NCBI RefSeq assembly: GCF_034531395.1
Contig: NZ_JARVCO010000012.1
Location: 1,054,001-1,118,000, forward strand
From: Pontiella agarivorans
GTDB lineage: Bacteria > Verrucomicrobiota > Kiritimatiellia > Kiritimatiellales > Pontiellaceae
Length of the DNA: 64,000 nt
Reading direction: 5' to 3'
Made by a program: the position numbers and the translations under genes. Every line of letters starts with the position of its first letter. Within the stretch, counting starts at the first letter, position 1. Under the pieces are notes generated by a model. It was not told where the DNA came from, did no database searches, and worked only from the letters and a program-made list of their open reading frames with translations. Positions 27,524-35,953 of this stretch are shown here, one piece after another.

Positions 27524-29149
27524 TTAAGGAACCAGTTCCTGCCACTTCTCTTTCTTCCAGACAACAGGAGGGGGAAAATCCGCGGCGCGTTTGAGGTATT
27601 CCGCTTTCAGGGTTTCCGCCAGTTCCGGGTTCTGGTCGATAATATTCCGGGTTTCGGCTGGATCCTGTCGGATGTTGAAAAGCTCGAGGCGGTCCGGGCA
27701 GCCGTCCGGTTGATCTTCATAGATACCGGCTTCGATGGTTCCGGTATAGCGCAGCACATGTTCGCCCTTTAAAACCGCCCAGCCGCCGGGGGCTTTTGTG
27801 CGTTCTGCATTTTTTCCGACGAGCGAACGGTGGCGGTTGAAGCCCCAGGCCCGGGCGTGAATTCCGGCCCAGATCAACTGGTCGTGAACTTCCGAAGGAT
27901 CTTTTCCGGAGAGTATATTCAACAGGCTTTTTGCATCAATCTGTTCCGGCGGGGTCAGGCCGGCGGCGGCGATAAAGGTTGGAATAATATCCATGCTGGA
28001 AGCGAGCTGCTCGAGCGCTCCCTGCGGTTTGATTCCTTTTTTCCAGTAAAACATCAGCGGAACACGAATACCGCCCTGGCGGAACATTCCTTTGTGGCCG
28101 GTATAGGGGGCGTTGCCCGGCAGTACGCTCGCTTCACCCGACATGGCGCCGTTGTCGGAAGTGAATGCAATCAAGGTGTTTTCCAATTGGCCGGTCGATT
28201 CCAGGTAATCGAGTATTCGTTTGATATTCTGGTCTGCCGCATTGAGGTGCGCATAAAAATTGGAAAGGTTGTAGGACGTAGACTGAAATCCTTTCCAGTA
28301 TTTTTTCGGGGCATTGGGTTCCAGATAGTCGTGTACGGCATGATAGTGGAGTTGGATGTAAAACGGTTTCCCGTTCTGTTTTCTGATGAAATTCAGTGCC
28401 TTGTCGGTGAAGACCTCGGTGTTGTATCCGCTTTGACGTCCGGCGTGTTCAGTGTTTTCCCAGACGAGCGTGGAATCATAAAACTGGCTGGCCCAGTTGT
28501 TGTAGCCGTAATAGTAGTCGAAGCCGTTATTCAGCGGATTCTGCTCGGGAACCACGGAGCCGTAGTAGCCGGCTTCCCAGGCTTCGTTCCAGATTCCCGG
28601 ATATTTCTTGCCCAGCTGTCCCCACCATACGGTTTCGGTGATGCCGTGTTTTGCCAGAGCATCCTGAATCACCTGCTGATCCCGTTTGCCCACATGCCAT
28701 TTTCCGATATGTGCCGTGGCGTATCCGGCATCGTGCAGTTTATGGGCGAGGTGCTCGCCCGGTTTAATGCCGCCGCTTTCCACATCCATATTGGTGTAGA
28801 CGCCGGCGGCGGGTGGAATTTTCCCGGTGGCAATAGCCAGCCGGGAGGGGGCACACAGGCTGCTGGCGGCATAAGCCCGTTGAAAATAGGCTCCGCCGCG
28901 GGCCAGTTTCGTCAGCGCCGGCATCGCTTTTTTTGAAAGCTCCAGTGCCTGTTCCGGGGTATATTCCTGGGTCCGGGCAACGCGCTCTTTAAAGTAAGGG
29001 TCAAATTGGTCGACGGTCAGGTTATCGTTGTAAAACTGGCAGTGGCCGGCCCCGAGATCGTCGAGCATGATAAACAGTAAGTTCGGCTGTTCGCCGGTGA
29101 ATGCGCTAATGGCGGTGGTCAGAAAAGTCAGGAGCAGGATCGGTTTCAT
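27524..29149 (-). CDS. Exported formylglycine-dependent sulfatase (divergent S1 subfamily)
   Basis: 541 residues from ATG 29149 (an in-frame TTG two codons earlier is ignored). Signal peptide MKPILLLTFLTTAISAFTG. Metal site PNLLFIMLDDLGAGHCQFYN, then an extra segment of about 40 residues before the active-site CAPSR (Cys99). GKWHVGKRDQQV and FTSDNGAMSGEA complete the sulfatase fold. The motif is CAPSR rather than CSPTR/CTPSR, and the early insertion marks a subfamily different from its three neighbours. Single gene with its own terminator. Confidence 0.9.
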   Translation of the reverse strand: MKPILLLTFLTTAISAFTGEQPNLLFIMLDDLGAGHCQFYNDNLTVDQFDPYFKERVARTQEYTPEQALELSKKAMPALTKLARGGAYFQRAYAASSLCAPSRLAIATGKIPPAAGVYTNMDVESGGIKPGEHLAHKLHDAGYATAHIGKWHVGKRDQQVIQDALAKHGITETVWWGQLGKKYPGIWNEAWEAGYYGSVVPEQNPLNNGFDYYYGYNNWASQFYDSTLVWENTEHAGRQSGYNTEVFTDKALNFIRKQNGKPFYIQLHYHAVHDYLEPNAPKKYWKGFQSTSYNLSNFYAHLNAADQNIKRILDYLESTGQLENTLIAFTSDNGAMSGEASVLPGNAPYTGHKGMFRQGGIRVPLMFYWKKGIKPQGALEQLASSMDIIPTFIAAAGLTPPEQIDAKSLLNILSGKDPSEVHDQLIWAGIHARAWGFNRHRSLVGKNAERTKAPGGWAVLKGEHVLRYTGTIEAGIYEDQPDGCPDRLELFNIRQDPAETRNIIDQNPELAETLKAEYLKRAADFPPPVVWKKEKWQELVP

Positions 29150-29170
29150 AATCAATTAGAATACGTATAC

Positions 29171-29206
29171 GCAAAAAAAAGGTCAACCGGCGTTCGGCTG
29201 ACCTTT
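29171..29206 (-). terminator. Terminator of the GH29 gene and its reverse operon
   Basis: On the reverse strand AAAAGGTCAGCCG, loop, CGGTTGACCTTTT followed by T8. It lies 25 bp after the stop of the fucosidase-like gene. Confidence 0.92.
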
Positions 29207-29230
29207 TGACTCATTTGATGATTGAGGAAA

Positions 29231-30256
29231 CTAATCGAGTCCGACGAGATCGATATTTTTGCGCAGGCGCATCAGCGCATCGATCCAGCGCTGCGGCATG
29301 CGGCCTCGTTTATCCGGCGGACAGTTCAGCAGGAAGTTGACGCCCCGGCCGGTGGTGCCCATATACATGCCAAGCAGATCCTTGTCGGAACGAACGGCAT
29401 CGTCTTCCGCGTAGAACCATTCGCGGCCGATGGTGTCGTTGGTTTCTCCCGGAATGTAATAGTTTTTACCGAGGATTTCCTTCCATTGAAAATAATCCTG
29501 TTTCGCGTGGCCGTTGTAGGCGTTCGGGAAATTGCGTTCCAGCGTCATGATGTCTGACGGCCAGGCAAAGGTGTGATCGAACGTCGTGCCGTTTTGGCAG
29601 GAGTGGTTGTAGGCAAAGAACATTTCCGGTTTTCGCTCGGTAACGCGGTCATAAAATTCAATCCGTTTATCGAGCGGAAGCACTTTGGGCATATCCACCC
29701 AGAAATAATCCGGATTGTAGGTGTCGATCAGTTCATCGCACTGGTTCCACATGAATTCGCGGAAGGCATCATTGGTGGTGGTCATGCCGAGTGCATATTC
29801 GTTCCAGTCTTTCGTCACCGGCATGCCGAACAGGTTGGTGTTATCCCATGCGCAGTAGTAGAAGCCGACTTTGATGCCTTTTTCGCGGCAGGCGTTGACA
29901 TATTCGCCGACGACATCGGTGGTGTTTTTGCTGTTTTTGACGGAGTAGTCGCCATAGGCGCTGGGCCAGAGCGCATGCCCGGCCACATGCTTGGTGGTGA
30001 GGACGGCATACTTCATTCCGGCATCGCGTGCCACGGAAATCCATTCGTCCACATTCAGGTCGGTGGGGTTGTAGGTTTCGATCGGTTCGCAGGCGCTGAG
30101 TTCGAGTCCGTCGAACGTCGACATGCCCCAGTGGATGAACATGCCGTATTTCCACTGCATGAACTCCTGCAGTTTTTCAATGCTCAGGCGCTGTTCGCCT
30201 TCGCCCTCGGCGGATACGGATTTAATATTATTCTGATCGGGAATCGGGTCAGCCAT
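29231..30256 (-). CDS. GH29 alpha-L-fucosidase-like enzyme, cytoplasmic
   Basis: About 341 residues with no signal peptide. ATG 30256 is preferred to 30259 for spacing to GGAG. The GH29 barrel is clear: [48 protein letters not shown], and YFWVDMP carrying the likely nucleophile Asp. The enzyme is shorter than classical fucosidases because it lacks the C-terminal beta-sandwich. In red-algal galactan loci such enzymes can act on L-galactose units; that activity is inference. Last gene of the reverse group GH2 - methyltransferase-like - GH16 - GH29. Confidence 0.88.
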   Translation of the reverse strand: MADPIPDQNNIKSVSAEGEGEQRLSIEKLQEFMQWKYGMFIHWGMSTFDGLELSACEPIETYNPTDLNVDEWISVARDAGMKYAVLTTKHVAGHALWPSAYGDYSVKNSKNTTDVVGEYVNACREKGIKVGFYYCAWDNTNLFGMPVTKDWNEYALGMTTTNDAFREFMWNQCDELIDTYNPDYFWVDMPKVLPLDKRIEFYDRVTERKPEMFFAYNHSCQNGTTFDHTFAWPSDIMTLERNFPNAYNGHAKQDYFQWKEILGKNYYIPGETNDTIGREWFYAEDDAVRSDKDLLGMYMGTTGRGVNFLLNCPPDKRGRMPQRWIDALMRLRKNIDLVGLD

Positions 30257-30361
30257 CATCTCTCTCCAATGTTCTAAAGTGAGCTGAAATGATTGGAGAA
30301 AACGTAGGTTGAATCCACCGGAAAACGTTGATGTTTTTCAGGAATTTATACAATTCAACGG

Positions 30362-31426
30362 TCAGTTCGATGCCATGACTTTTTCGAGCAGTTCGCGATC
30401 TTCTTTACAAAGCAGTTTGACGGGGACCCGGATTTCTTTGCCGCCCTTTTTCCGGAGGTAGGCATAGCCGTGTTTGGCCTTAACCAGTTTTGCCTTTGTG
30501 GAGCTTTTCCCGTTGGCGGATTTCCATTCGCGCGGTTGCTCTTTCAGTTTTTTAAGTTGCCAGTCGGCCAGGGAGCCGTCGGTTGGAACCAGCACATAGG
30601 CGCGCACCCAATCGATATACGTGGTGTTGCGGGAGGGATCGTTGATTTCCTCCGGCGTCGGCGGCGTTTCCCAGTCGTAGGTTTCGGTCACCATATTGAT
30701 ATGCATCGGATGACGAAAGGGCTCCTCGGTGAGTGTGGTGTCGAATTCAACGGTGCCGACATGTTCGTTGTTCAGATAAAAATGGCACTTCGAGGCATCC
30801 TCCCACCAGCAGCCGTAGACATAAAACGCCTCGTCGGATTTAGTGGGCAGTTCGGCTTTGTTTCCAATGTGATCACTGTCGCCGCCGTGCCAGACATGGG
30901 TGTTGGAGTTCATATAGCGGGCAAATTTTTCGTTTCGCTTTGAACCGCCGACCGTTTCCTGAATATCGAGTTCCTGCGAAATCCTTCCAACCCCCGGATA
31001 ATGCTGGCCTGAATTGCTCATCCAGAACGTGGACGACATGGAAATGCTCGATGCGCGCAAACGGCATTCATAATAACCGAAATAGGCTTCTGTTTTTTTT
31101 GAAACGACGGCCGCGCCGCCCAGAGTGAACTCGCCATGCCTGCTGCTGATCGATTCATCCAGCGTTCCGTTGGTCAGCTGCAGCATACCGTCTTTGACCG
31201 AGACATTTTCCGGCATAAACCGGGCCGGCGGACGTCCCCGCCAGCGCGGATGGTGATCATACCACTTTTCCGAGTTCAGCGCATCGCCGTTGAATTCATC
31301 GGTAAAATCCTCATTGACCACCCACATGAATCCTTTGGGGGCCGGCGGCGGCTCCGCAAACGCTGTGCCGGTGAGAAAAACGCCCAGGGTGGGCAGTTTC
31401 CATAGATTGGAAAAAAGTTTAGTCAT
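30362..31426 (-). CDS. Exported GH16 galactanase-like enzyme with C-terminal SHD1 domain
   Basis: Starts at ATG 31426 (MTKLFSNLWKLPTLGVFLTG, signal peptide); the frame open to 31591 is rejected. The laminarinase-like jellyroll (about residues 25-270) has DEFNGDALNSEKWYDHHPRW and catalytic SQELDIQETVGG (E-x-D-x-x-E). GCWWEDASKCHFYLNNEHVG and INMVTETYDWETP...TYIDWVRAYV resemble beta-agarases and porphyranases. The C-terminal LVKAKHGYAYLRKKGGKEIR and VPVKLLCKEDRELLEKVM resemble the SHD1 (SLA1 homology) module. It would cleave the polymer outside the cell. The substrate among agar, porphyran and carrageenan is not settled. Confidence 0.85.
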   Translation of the reverse strand: MTKLFSNLWKLPTLGVFLTGTAFAEPPPAPKGFMWVVNEDFTDEFNGDALNSEKWYDHHPRWRGRPPARFMPENVSVKDGMLQLTNGTLDESISSRHGEFTLGGAAVVSKKTEAYFGYYECRLRASSISMSSTFWMSNSGQHYPGVGRISQELDIQETVGGSKRNEKFARYMNSNTHVWHGGDSDHIGNKAELPTKSDEAFYVYGCWWEDASKCHFYLNNEHVGTVEFDTTLTEEPFRHPMHINMVTETYDWETPPTPEEINDPSRNTTYIDWVRAYVLVPTDGSLADWQLKKLKEQPREWKSANGKSSTKAKLVKAKHGYAYLRKKGGKEIRVPVKLLCKEDRELLEKVMASN

Positions 31427-31952
31427 TGTGATCGGTCTCAAAGTTGTTTGCTTTGAAACGTTCCTGCGACGGCTTTGTTGGACAGGAAAGGATTCCAATA
31501 TTTTTCGGGCCCTTGAAATTAAAGGTGATCCGCTCGAAAGAAACCTGATGGCGGACATAGTAATCTTCAATGGCCTCCACCAGTTCGTCACGCCCCAGTT
31601 TTTCCTTTGACCAGAAATTGCAGCAGGGAATAACCAGTACGGGTCGGATCAGTGCCGATTCGGCCACGGGCCGCGTAGCTTCATCGCAGTGGAGGCCGAT
31701 AATCAGGTCATAATAATCGGCCATGGACGAAAGATATTCCGCCTCCCGGTTCGGCACGCCCTTCATGGTCCAACCGCGAGGGTCAATCACCTCGGCGTCG
31801 TAATTATAGTGTTTTCGCAATACGCGGCTGAGCATGCCCTGACCGCCGGCCACATCGGCAATATACTGAATGCCGCTGCCGAACCGGTCATAGACAAATT
31901 CCGCCAGCACATCAAACCGCGCAGGATCACCATGAAATTTCTTCCGGCCCAT
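31419..31952 (-). CDS. Methyltransferase-like protein of unknown function
   Basis: 177 residues. IQYIADVAGGQGMLSRVL resembles the SAM-binding loop of class I methyltransferases, followed by the strand AEVIDPRGWTMKGV and DLIIGLHCDEATRPVAE. The conserved-looking VIPCCNFWSKEKLGRDEL is unlike common families. The 3' end overlaps the GH16 start by 8 bp, so it is translationally coupled to a secreted polysaccharidase, an odd partner. Demethylation or methylation of an algal sugar would be speculation. Confidence 0.6.
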   Translation of the reverse strand: MGRKKFHGDPARFDVLAEFVYDRFGSGIQYIADVAGGQGMLSRVLRKHYNYDAEVIDPRGWTMKGVPNREAEYLSSMADYYDLIIGLHCDEATRPVAESALIRPVLVIPCCNFWSKEKLGRDELVEAIEDYYVRHQVSFERITFNFKGPKNIGILSCPTKPSQERFKANNFETDHND

Positions 31953-31999
31953 TTTAACCGTCTCCTTTACGTTTGCCAGGCAGCCCGCCTGGGTTGCGG

Positions 32000-34459
32000 T
32001 TACAGGATGCCATCTACCGGATTCCAGGCAATTTCAATGGGTTCCACTTTTTCGAGGATACCGGGCACATGCGGCGGCTTTTTCCAATGGCTGGAACGCA
32101 GTTCAACTTCTGCGGATTCGAGGCCGTCAGCTTCCGCCCGAAGCACGGCTTTTTCACCGGTCATCTGCACGATGGCCTGGCTCAGGCCGAAAAAGGCGGA
32201 ACTTTCCGTGCCTTTCGGCGGTTCGTGGCTGGTTGGATTGCCGTTGCCGGTTCCCAGAATTCCGGCATCGCCTTCAATCGTGTAGCGGATTTTGTTAGAG
32301 GCGGTGGGGACAAAGCGGCCTTCGGCATCCATGATTTCGGCTTTCACCACAAACGTGCCGTCGGCTTCGGCCGTCAGGCGGATGGCCGCCGGATCGCCGA
32401 CAGTTTCGTTGACCGTCCGTAAAATTTCTTTTCCGTCGGTGTCGTAGCCGATCGCTTCGAGTCTGCCGGGCTGATAGTCGGCCATCGTCTCAAAATAACC
32501 GTTGGTTTCCACGGGTTGGCGGGTGAGCGTTTTTCCGTTTAAAACCAGTTCCACTTCTGCACAGTTGGTGTAGGCGCGGACTTTAATGGGCAGTCCCTCT
32601 TTACCCGCCCAGTTCCAGTGCGGGAAGAGGTGGAGCAGCGGCTCCGTGTTCCACCAGGCTTTGTAGTAGAAATAGGCATCCTTAGGGAAGCCGCACAGAT
32701 CCATCAGGCCAAAGCGGGTGACCGTGGCCGGCCAGTCGAAGGGGTAGGTTTCGCCGCGATAGTCAAAGCCTGTCCAGAGGAAGGTGGCCGCCAGGAAATC
32801 GCGGTCGGCGCAGGCTTTCCAGGTTTGGTCGATGGTGGATCCCCATGGCGTTAGGCCGTTGTTATACGCGCTGGCCATCCCTTTGAGGTGTTCGTTTTCC
32901 CAGCAGATTCCGCCGTGGCCGAAGTCATTCAGTTCCATCGGCTTTCCATTGTAATATTCAGTATCGTACAGCCCACGGGTCGCAAACGATCCGCCGGTTT
33001 CGCTGCCGATGATGGGCCAGTCCGGATAGCGTTCATGGAATTTGTCGTATTGCCCGTCGTCCACGCCGTCGGGGGTGAGGGTATAGTTGGCGCCGAAGAC
33101 ATCGAGATGAAAATTTTCGCTGTCATGAAAACGGGCAATACTGAGCCAGTTGCAGTTCATGGAATATACCGCCGGCCGGGTGGGATCGAGCCGGTGAACC
33201 AGATGCTGCATTTTTTTCAGCTGTTTGATGCCGACGTTGGTGGACTGCACTTTCATTTCTTCATTGCCGAGCGACCACATGATGATTGACGCGTGATTCC
33301 GGTCGCGTTTTATCAGGTCTTCGAGCTGCTGGAGCAGCTCCGGCGAAGAACCCGTAAGCCGCGTTTCGTCCATTACCATGATGCCGAGTCGGTCGCAGAT
33401 GTCGAGCAGCGCCGGGGTGGGCGGATTATGCGCACAGCGCAGTGCGTTGACTCCCATGTTTTTCATCTGAATCATACGCCATTCCTGCAGGGCATCGGGA
33501 ATGGCGGTGCCGACGCCGGCGTGATCCTGATGGTTGCAGATGCCGCGGATTTTCAGGGGTTTTCCGTTGAGGAAAAAGCCTTTTTTTCCATCGAATCGAA
33601 CATCCTTTATTCCGAAGGGAGTGCGGACTTCGTCAACAATTTCACCCTCGATGCGGATGCTGGTGACCAGTGTGTAAAGATACGGATCGTCCGGGTGCCA
33701 GTTCCGGGGATTGGAAAGTTCCAGCGTCTGGAACCCCGTAGCGGTGTTTTCCGCTTCGATTTTCAGGTCGGTTTCGTTGACGATTTCGGCGTGGTCTTCG
33801 GCATTGATGATGGTGGACTGCAGGGAAATGTTCAGGTCGGTGTCGAGATCGTTGCGAACGGCGGTTTCAATCTTCACCATGTTGTTTTCGGTGTGCACAA
33901 AAATGCCGGAATAGGGGACATGTACGGGGTGGGTTTTCACCAGGCGGACATCGCGGTAAATGCCGCCGCCTTCGTAGGACCATAGTTCGGGCAGGTTGGC
34001 ATCGCAGCGAACGGCGATGACGTTGTGTTTTCCATAATTCAGCACGTCGGAGGCATCGATGGGAAAACTGGTGTATCCGCTGAGATGCCGGTGCAGAAAG
34101 TGGCCGTTAATCCAGACTTCGGAATCGCGGAAAATTCCGTCGAATTCAAGCCGGATACGGCGGCCTTCATCGGATGCCGGTACAACGAAGGTTTTACGGT
34201 ACCAGCCGATCCCTTTCTGAATGGAGCCGTGGCCGACTTCGGCGTCGGGCGTAAACGGATTTTCCTGAAGAAAGTCGTGGGGCAGATCGACCGGCTGCCA
34301 GTCGAGATCGTTATAGCCGACTTCGGAGAGGCCGTGGTTTCCGGATTTCATCCAGGCGGGATTGGCATACAGTGTTTCGTGAATGGACTGGAAACCCTGC
34401 TTCTTTACGTCCTGCTGGATAAAGCGCCAGCCGGGGTTCATGGATAAAATTTCTCTCAT
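32000..34459 (-). CDS. GH2 beta-galactosidase-like enzyme, cytoplasmic
   Basis: 819 residues, no signal peptide. N-terminal sugar-binding jellyroll (GIGWYRKTFVVP, IFRDSEVWINGHFL), an immunoglobulin-like domain, then the TIM barrel with GICNHQDHAG, MKNMGVNALRCAHNPPTPAL, acid/base in IMWSLGNEE and nucleophile in PIIGSETGGS. The C-terminal beta-sandwich domains contain VRAYTNCAEVELVLNGKTL. GGAGATAAG precedes ATG 34459. First gene of the reverse catabolic group. Release of beta-linked galactose from oligosaccharides is the likely job; linkage specificity is unknown. Confidence 0.9.
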   Translation of the reverse strand: MREILSMNPGWRFIQQDVKKQGFQSIHETLYANPAWMKSGNHGLSEVGYNDLDWQPVDLPHDFLQENPFTPDAEVGHGSIQKGIGWYRKTFVVPASDEGRRIRLEFDGIFRDSEVWINGHFLHRHLSGYTSFPIDASDVLNYGKHNVIAVRCDANLPELWSYEGGGIYRDVRLVKTHPVHVPYSGIFVHTENNMVKIETAVRNDLDTDLNISLQSTIINAEDHAEIVNETDLKIEAENTATGFQTLELSNPRNWHPDDPYLYTLVTSIRIEGEIVDEVRTPFGIKDVRFDGKKGFFLNGKPLKIRGICNHQDHAGVGTAIPDALQEWRMIQMKNMGVNALRCAHNPPTPALLDICDRLGIMVMDETRLTGSSPELLQQLEDLIKRDRNHASIIMWSLGNEEMKVQSTNVGIKQLKKMQHLVHRLDPTRPAVYSMNCNWLSIARFHDSENFHLDVFGANYTLTPDGVDDGQYDKFHERYPDWPIIGSETGGSFATRGLYDTEYYNGKPMELNDFGHGGICWENEHLKGMASAYNNGLTPWGSTIDQTWKACADRDFLAATFLWTGFDYRGETYPFDWPATVTRFGLMDLCGFPKDAYFYYKAWWNTEPLLHLFPHWNWAGKEGLPIKVRAYTNCAEVELVLNGKTLTRQPVETNGYFETMADYQPGRLEAIGYDTDGKEILRTVNETVGDPAAIRLTAEADGTFVVKAEIMDAEGRFVPTASNKIRYTIEGDAGILGTGNGNPTSHEPPKGTESSAFFGLSQAIVQMTGEKAVLRAEADGLESAEVELRSSHWKKPPHVPGILEKVEPIEIAWNPVDGIL

Positions 34460-34645
34460 ATACTTATCTCCAAAAAATCAGCGCGTTGTTTAACCACGAC
34501 CGAGTGAATAACGCGAAGTTAAAAATATGCACGAATCTCAGGTTTTGATCTGTTTTAAAACGTTTGTTTTCAATGCAAAGGGGCATTGCTTCCCGAAGTT
34601 AGCACTGCGTTGAGTGTTTTTTCATTCAGGTTTCCGGAAAAGCAC

Positions 34646-34682
34646 AAAAAGACCGGATAGGGTTGCCCCGTCCGGTCTTTTT
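34646..34682 (-). terminator. Strong hairpin terminator
   Basis: AAAAAGACCGGA pairs perfectly with TCCGGTCTTTTT around a GC-rich loop. It lies 26 bp beyond the stop of the reverse GH43/117-like gene and is nearly symmetric, so it may act in both directions. Confidence 0.9.
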
Positions 34683-34707
34683 GTTTTTCGGTATGGCCCG
34701 AATCCGT

Positions 34708-35733
34708 TTAGTCGATTTTGAGCACCGCACCGGAGGAGGTGTTGTATTTTCCGCCGACCATGGCGAAGAAGACATAATCCGGTTTTCCGTCTTTCAGCAG
34801 CACCTGGGTGCGCTCAAAACGGCCTTCGCGCTCGATGCCGTTCGGCGGTTCCGGGAGGTATTTGCGCCCTTCGTAAAAGGCCACGGTGGGTTCGCCCCAC
34901 TTGATGCCGTCGTCGGATTCAAACATTAGGCCGTATTCATGATTCCAGTAGCCCATGTCGCGCATGATCATCTTAAATTTACCATCCTCAATCCAGATGT
35001 AGGCATCTTCAGACTGTGCATTTTCACCGAGGTGGCTGAGGTCGATAATCGGTCCGTCGCCGACTTTTTCCCAGGGACCTTCGAGGGAAGTGGCTTTGGC
35101 CAGGCCGTATTGGCGGTTCGTGTGACGTCCGACATCGGCCGTCGCTACGCGCAGTCCGCCTTCGAGGTCTTTTTCCCAGTCGGTGGCGCGCCACGATTTA
35201 TAGTACAGCCAGAGTTCGCCGTTCGGATTCTGTACAAAGGCCGGGTTGGTGGTGCAGACCGAATTCCAGGCATTGGGATCCGGGTCGGGCTCAATCAGCG
35301 GTTTATCCGTGCGTTCCCACGGGCCGTACAGTGAATCCGATGTGGCCATGCCGACGCGTTTGGTGTAAACGGTGCCGTCCTGTGTGCCCATGTAAAAGAG
35401 TACATATTTGTCACCGACTTTATGAATGGTCGGGTTGTGGCAGGTCATGGCGTCCCACCAATCGCCGCCGCGGCCGGTGACGGCAACATCGACCGTTTCA
35501 AATTCGTCTTCCGGAGAATCGGCCACAGCGTGGGCTATTTCGCAGCAGGTGATCCAGCCCTGGTGGGCGGCTTCGTTTTTCCAGCGGCTGTAAAATACGT
35601 GTACTTTTCCGTCGTCGCCCCAGATGGGGGAGCAGCCCCAGATATTGTAGTCGGGATCTTCCAGAATTCGGCCGACAGGCTTCAGGTGTTTCTCAAAATC
35701 CGATGAAATCGGTTCGGTCTGATTCAGTTTCAT
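34708..35733 (-). CDS. GH43/GH117-like beta-propeller glycosidase, paralogue 1
   Basis: 341 residues from ATG 35733, preceded by GGAGAG. No signal peptide. The five-bladed propeller signatures are repeated D-P-x/W-D phrases: PVGRILEDPDYNIWGCSPIW, VHVFYSRWKNEA, CHNPTIHKVGDKYVLFYMGT, NAQSEDAYIWIEDGKFKMIM and EREGRFERTQVL. Acidic residues in DPDYN, EDAY and REGRFE are candidate catalytic groups. The GH117 N-terminal SxAxxR motif is absent, so membership of that family is uncertain. Two close paralogues lie at 38386 and 39528. It is divergent from the GH94 gene. Confidence 0.7.
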   Translation of the reverse strand: MKLNQTEPISSDFEKHLKPVGRILEDPDYNIWGCSPIWGDDGKVHVFYSRWKNEAAHQGWITCCEIAHAVADSPEDEFETVDVAVTGRGGDWWDAMTCHNPTIHKVGDKYVLFYMGTQDGTVYTKRVGMATSDSLYGPWERTDKPLIEPDPDPNAWNSVCTTNPAFVQNPNGELWLYYKSWRATDWEKDLEGGLRVATADVGRHTNRQYGLAKATSLEGPWEKVGDGPIIDLSHLGENAQSEDAYIWIEDGKFKMIMRDMGYWNHEYGLMFESDDGIKWGEPTVAFYEGRKYLPEPPNGIEREGRFERTQVLLKDGKPDYVFFAMVGGKYNTSSGAVLKID

Positions 35734-35868
35734 AATTATTCTCTCCATTGCGTAAATTGATCTCCAAGAGACTGCTCTGCCCCTCTTCCGTCATTTTTTA
35801 CTGTTATGCTTAACATAATCACTAAAAAACTATAGACAAGTTCCGGCATATCCTGCATAACCTCTAGG

Positions 35869-35884
35869 ATGTTTACATTAACAT
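35869..35884. promoter_or_regulatory. Candidate operator, dyad ATGTT-N6-AACAT
   Basis: ATGTTTACATTAACAT has 5-bp dyad arms and shares its first 15 bases exactly with 25811-25825. It lies 70 bp before the GH94 start, in a 220-bp divergent region that also holds the dyad TTATGCTTAACATAA (near 35810). A LacI-type repressor is a reasonable guess. Confidence 0.4.
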
Positions 35885-35953
35885 GAAGCGTCAATATGGG
35901 CAGGGGTTGCTCATGTTGTCCAGCGAATTTATAACGAATAATTGGGAATTTAT

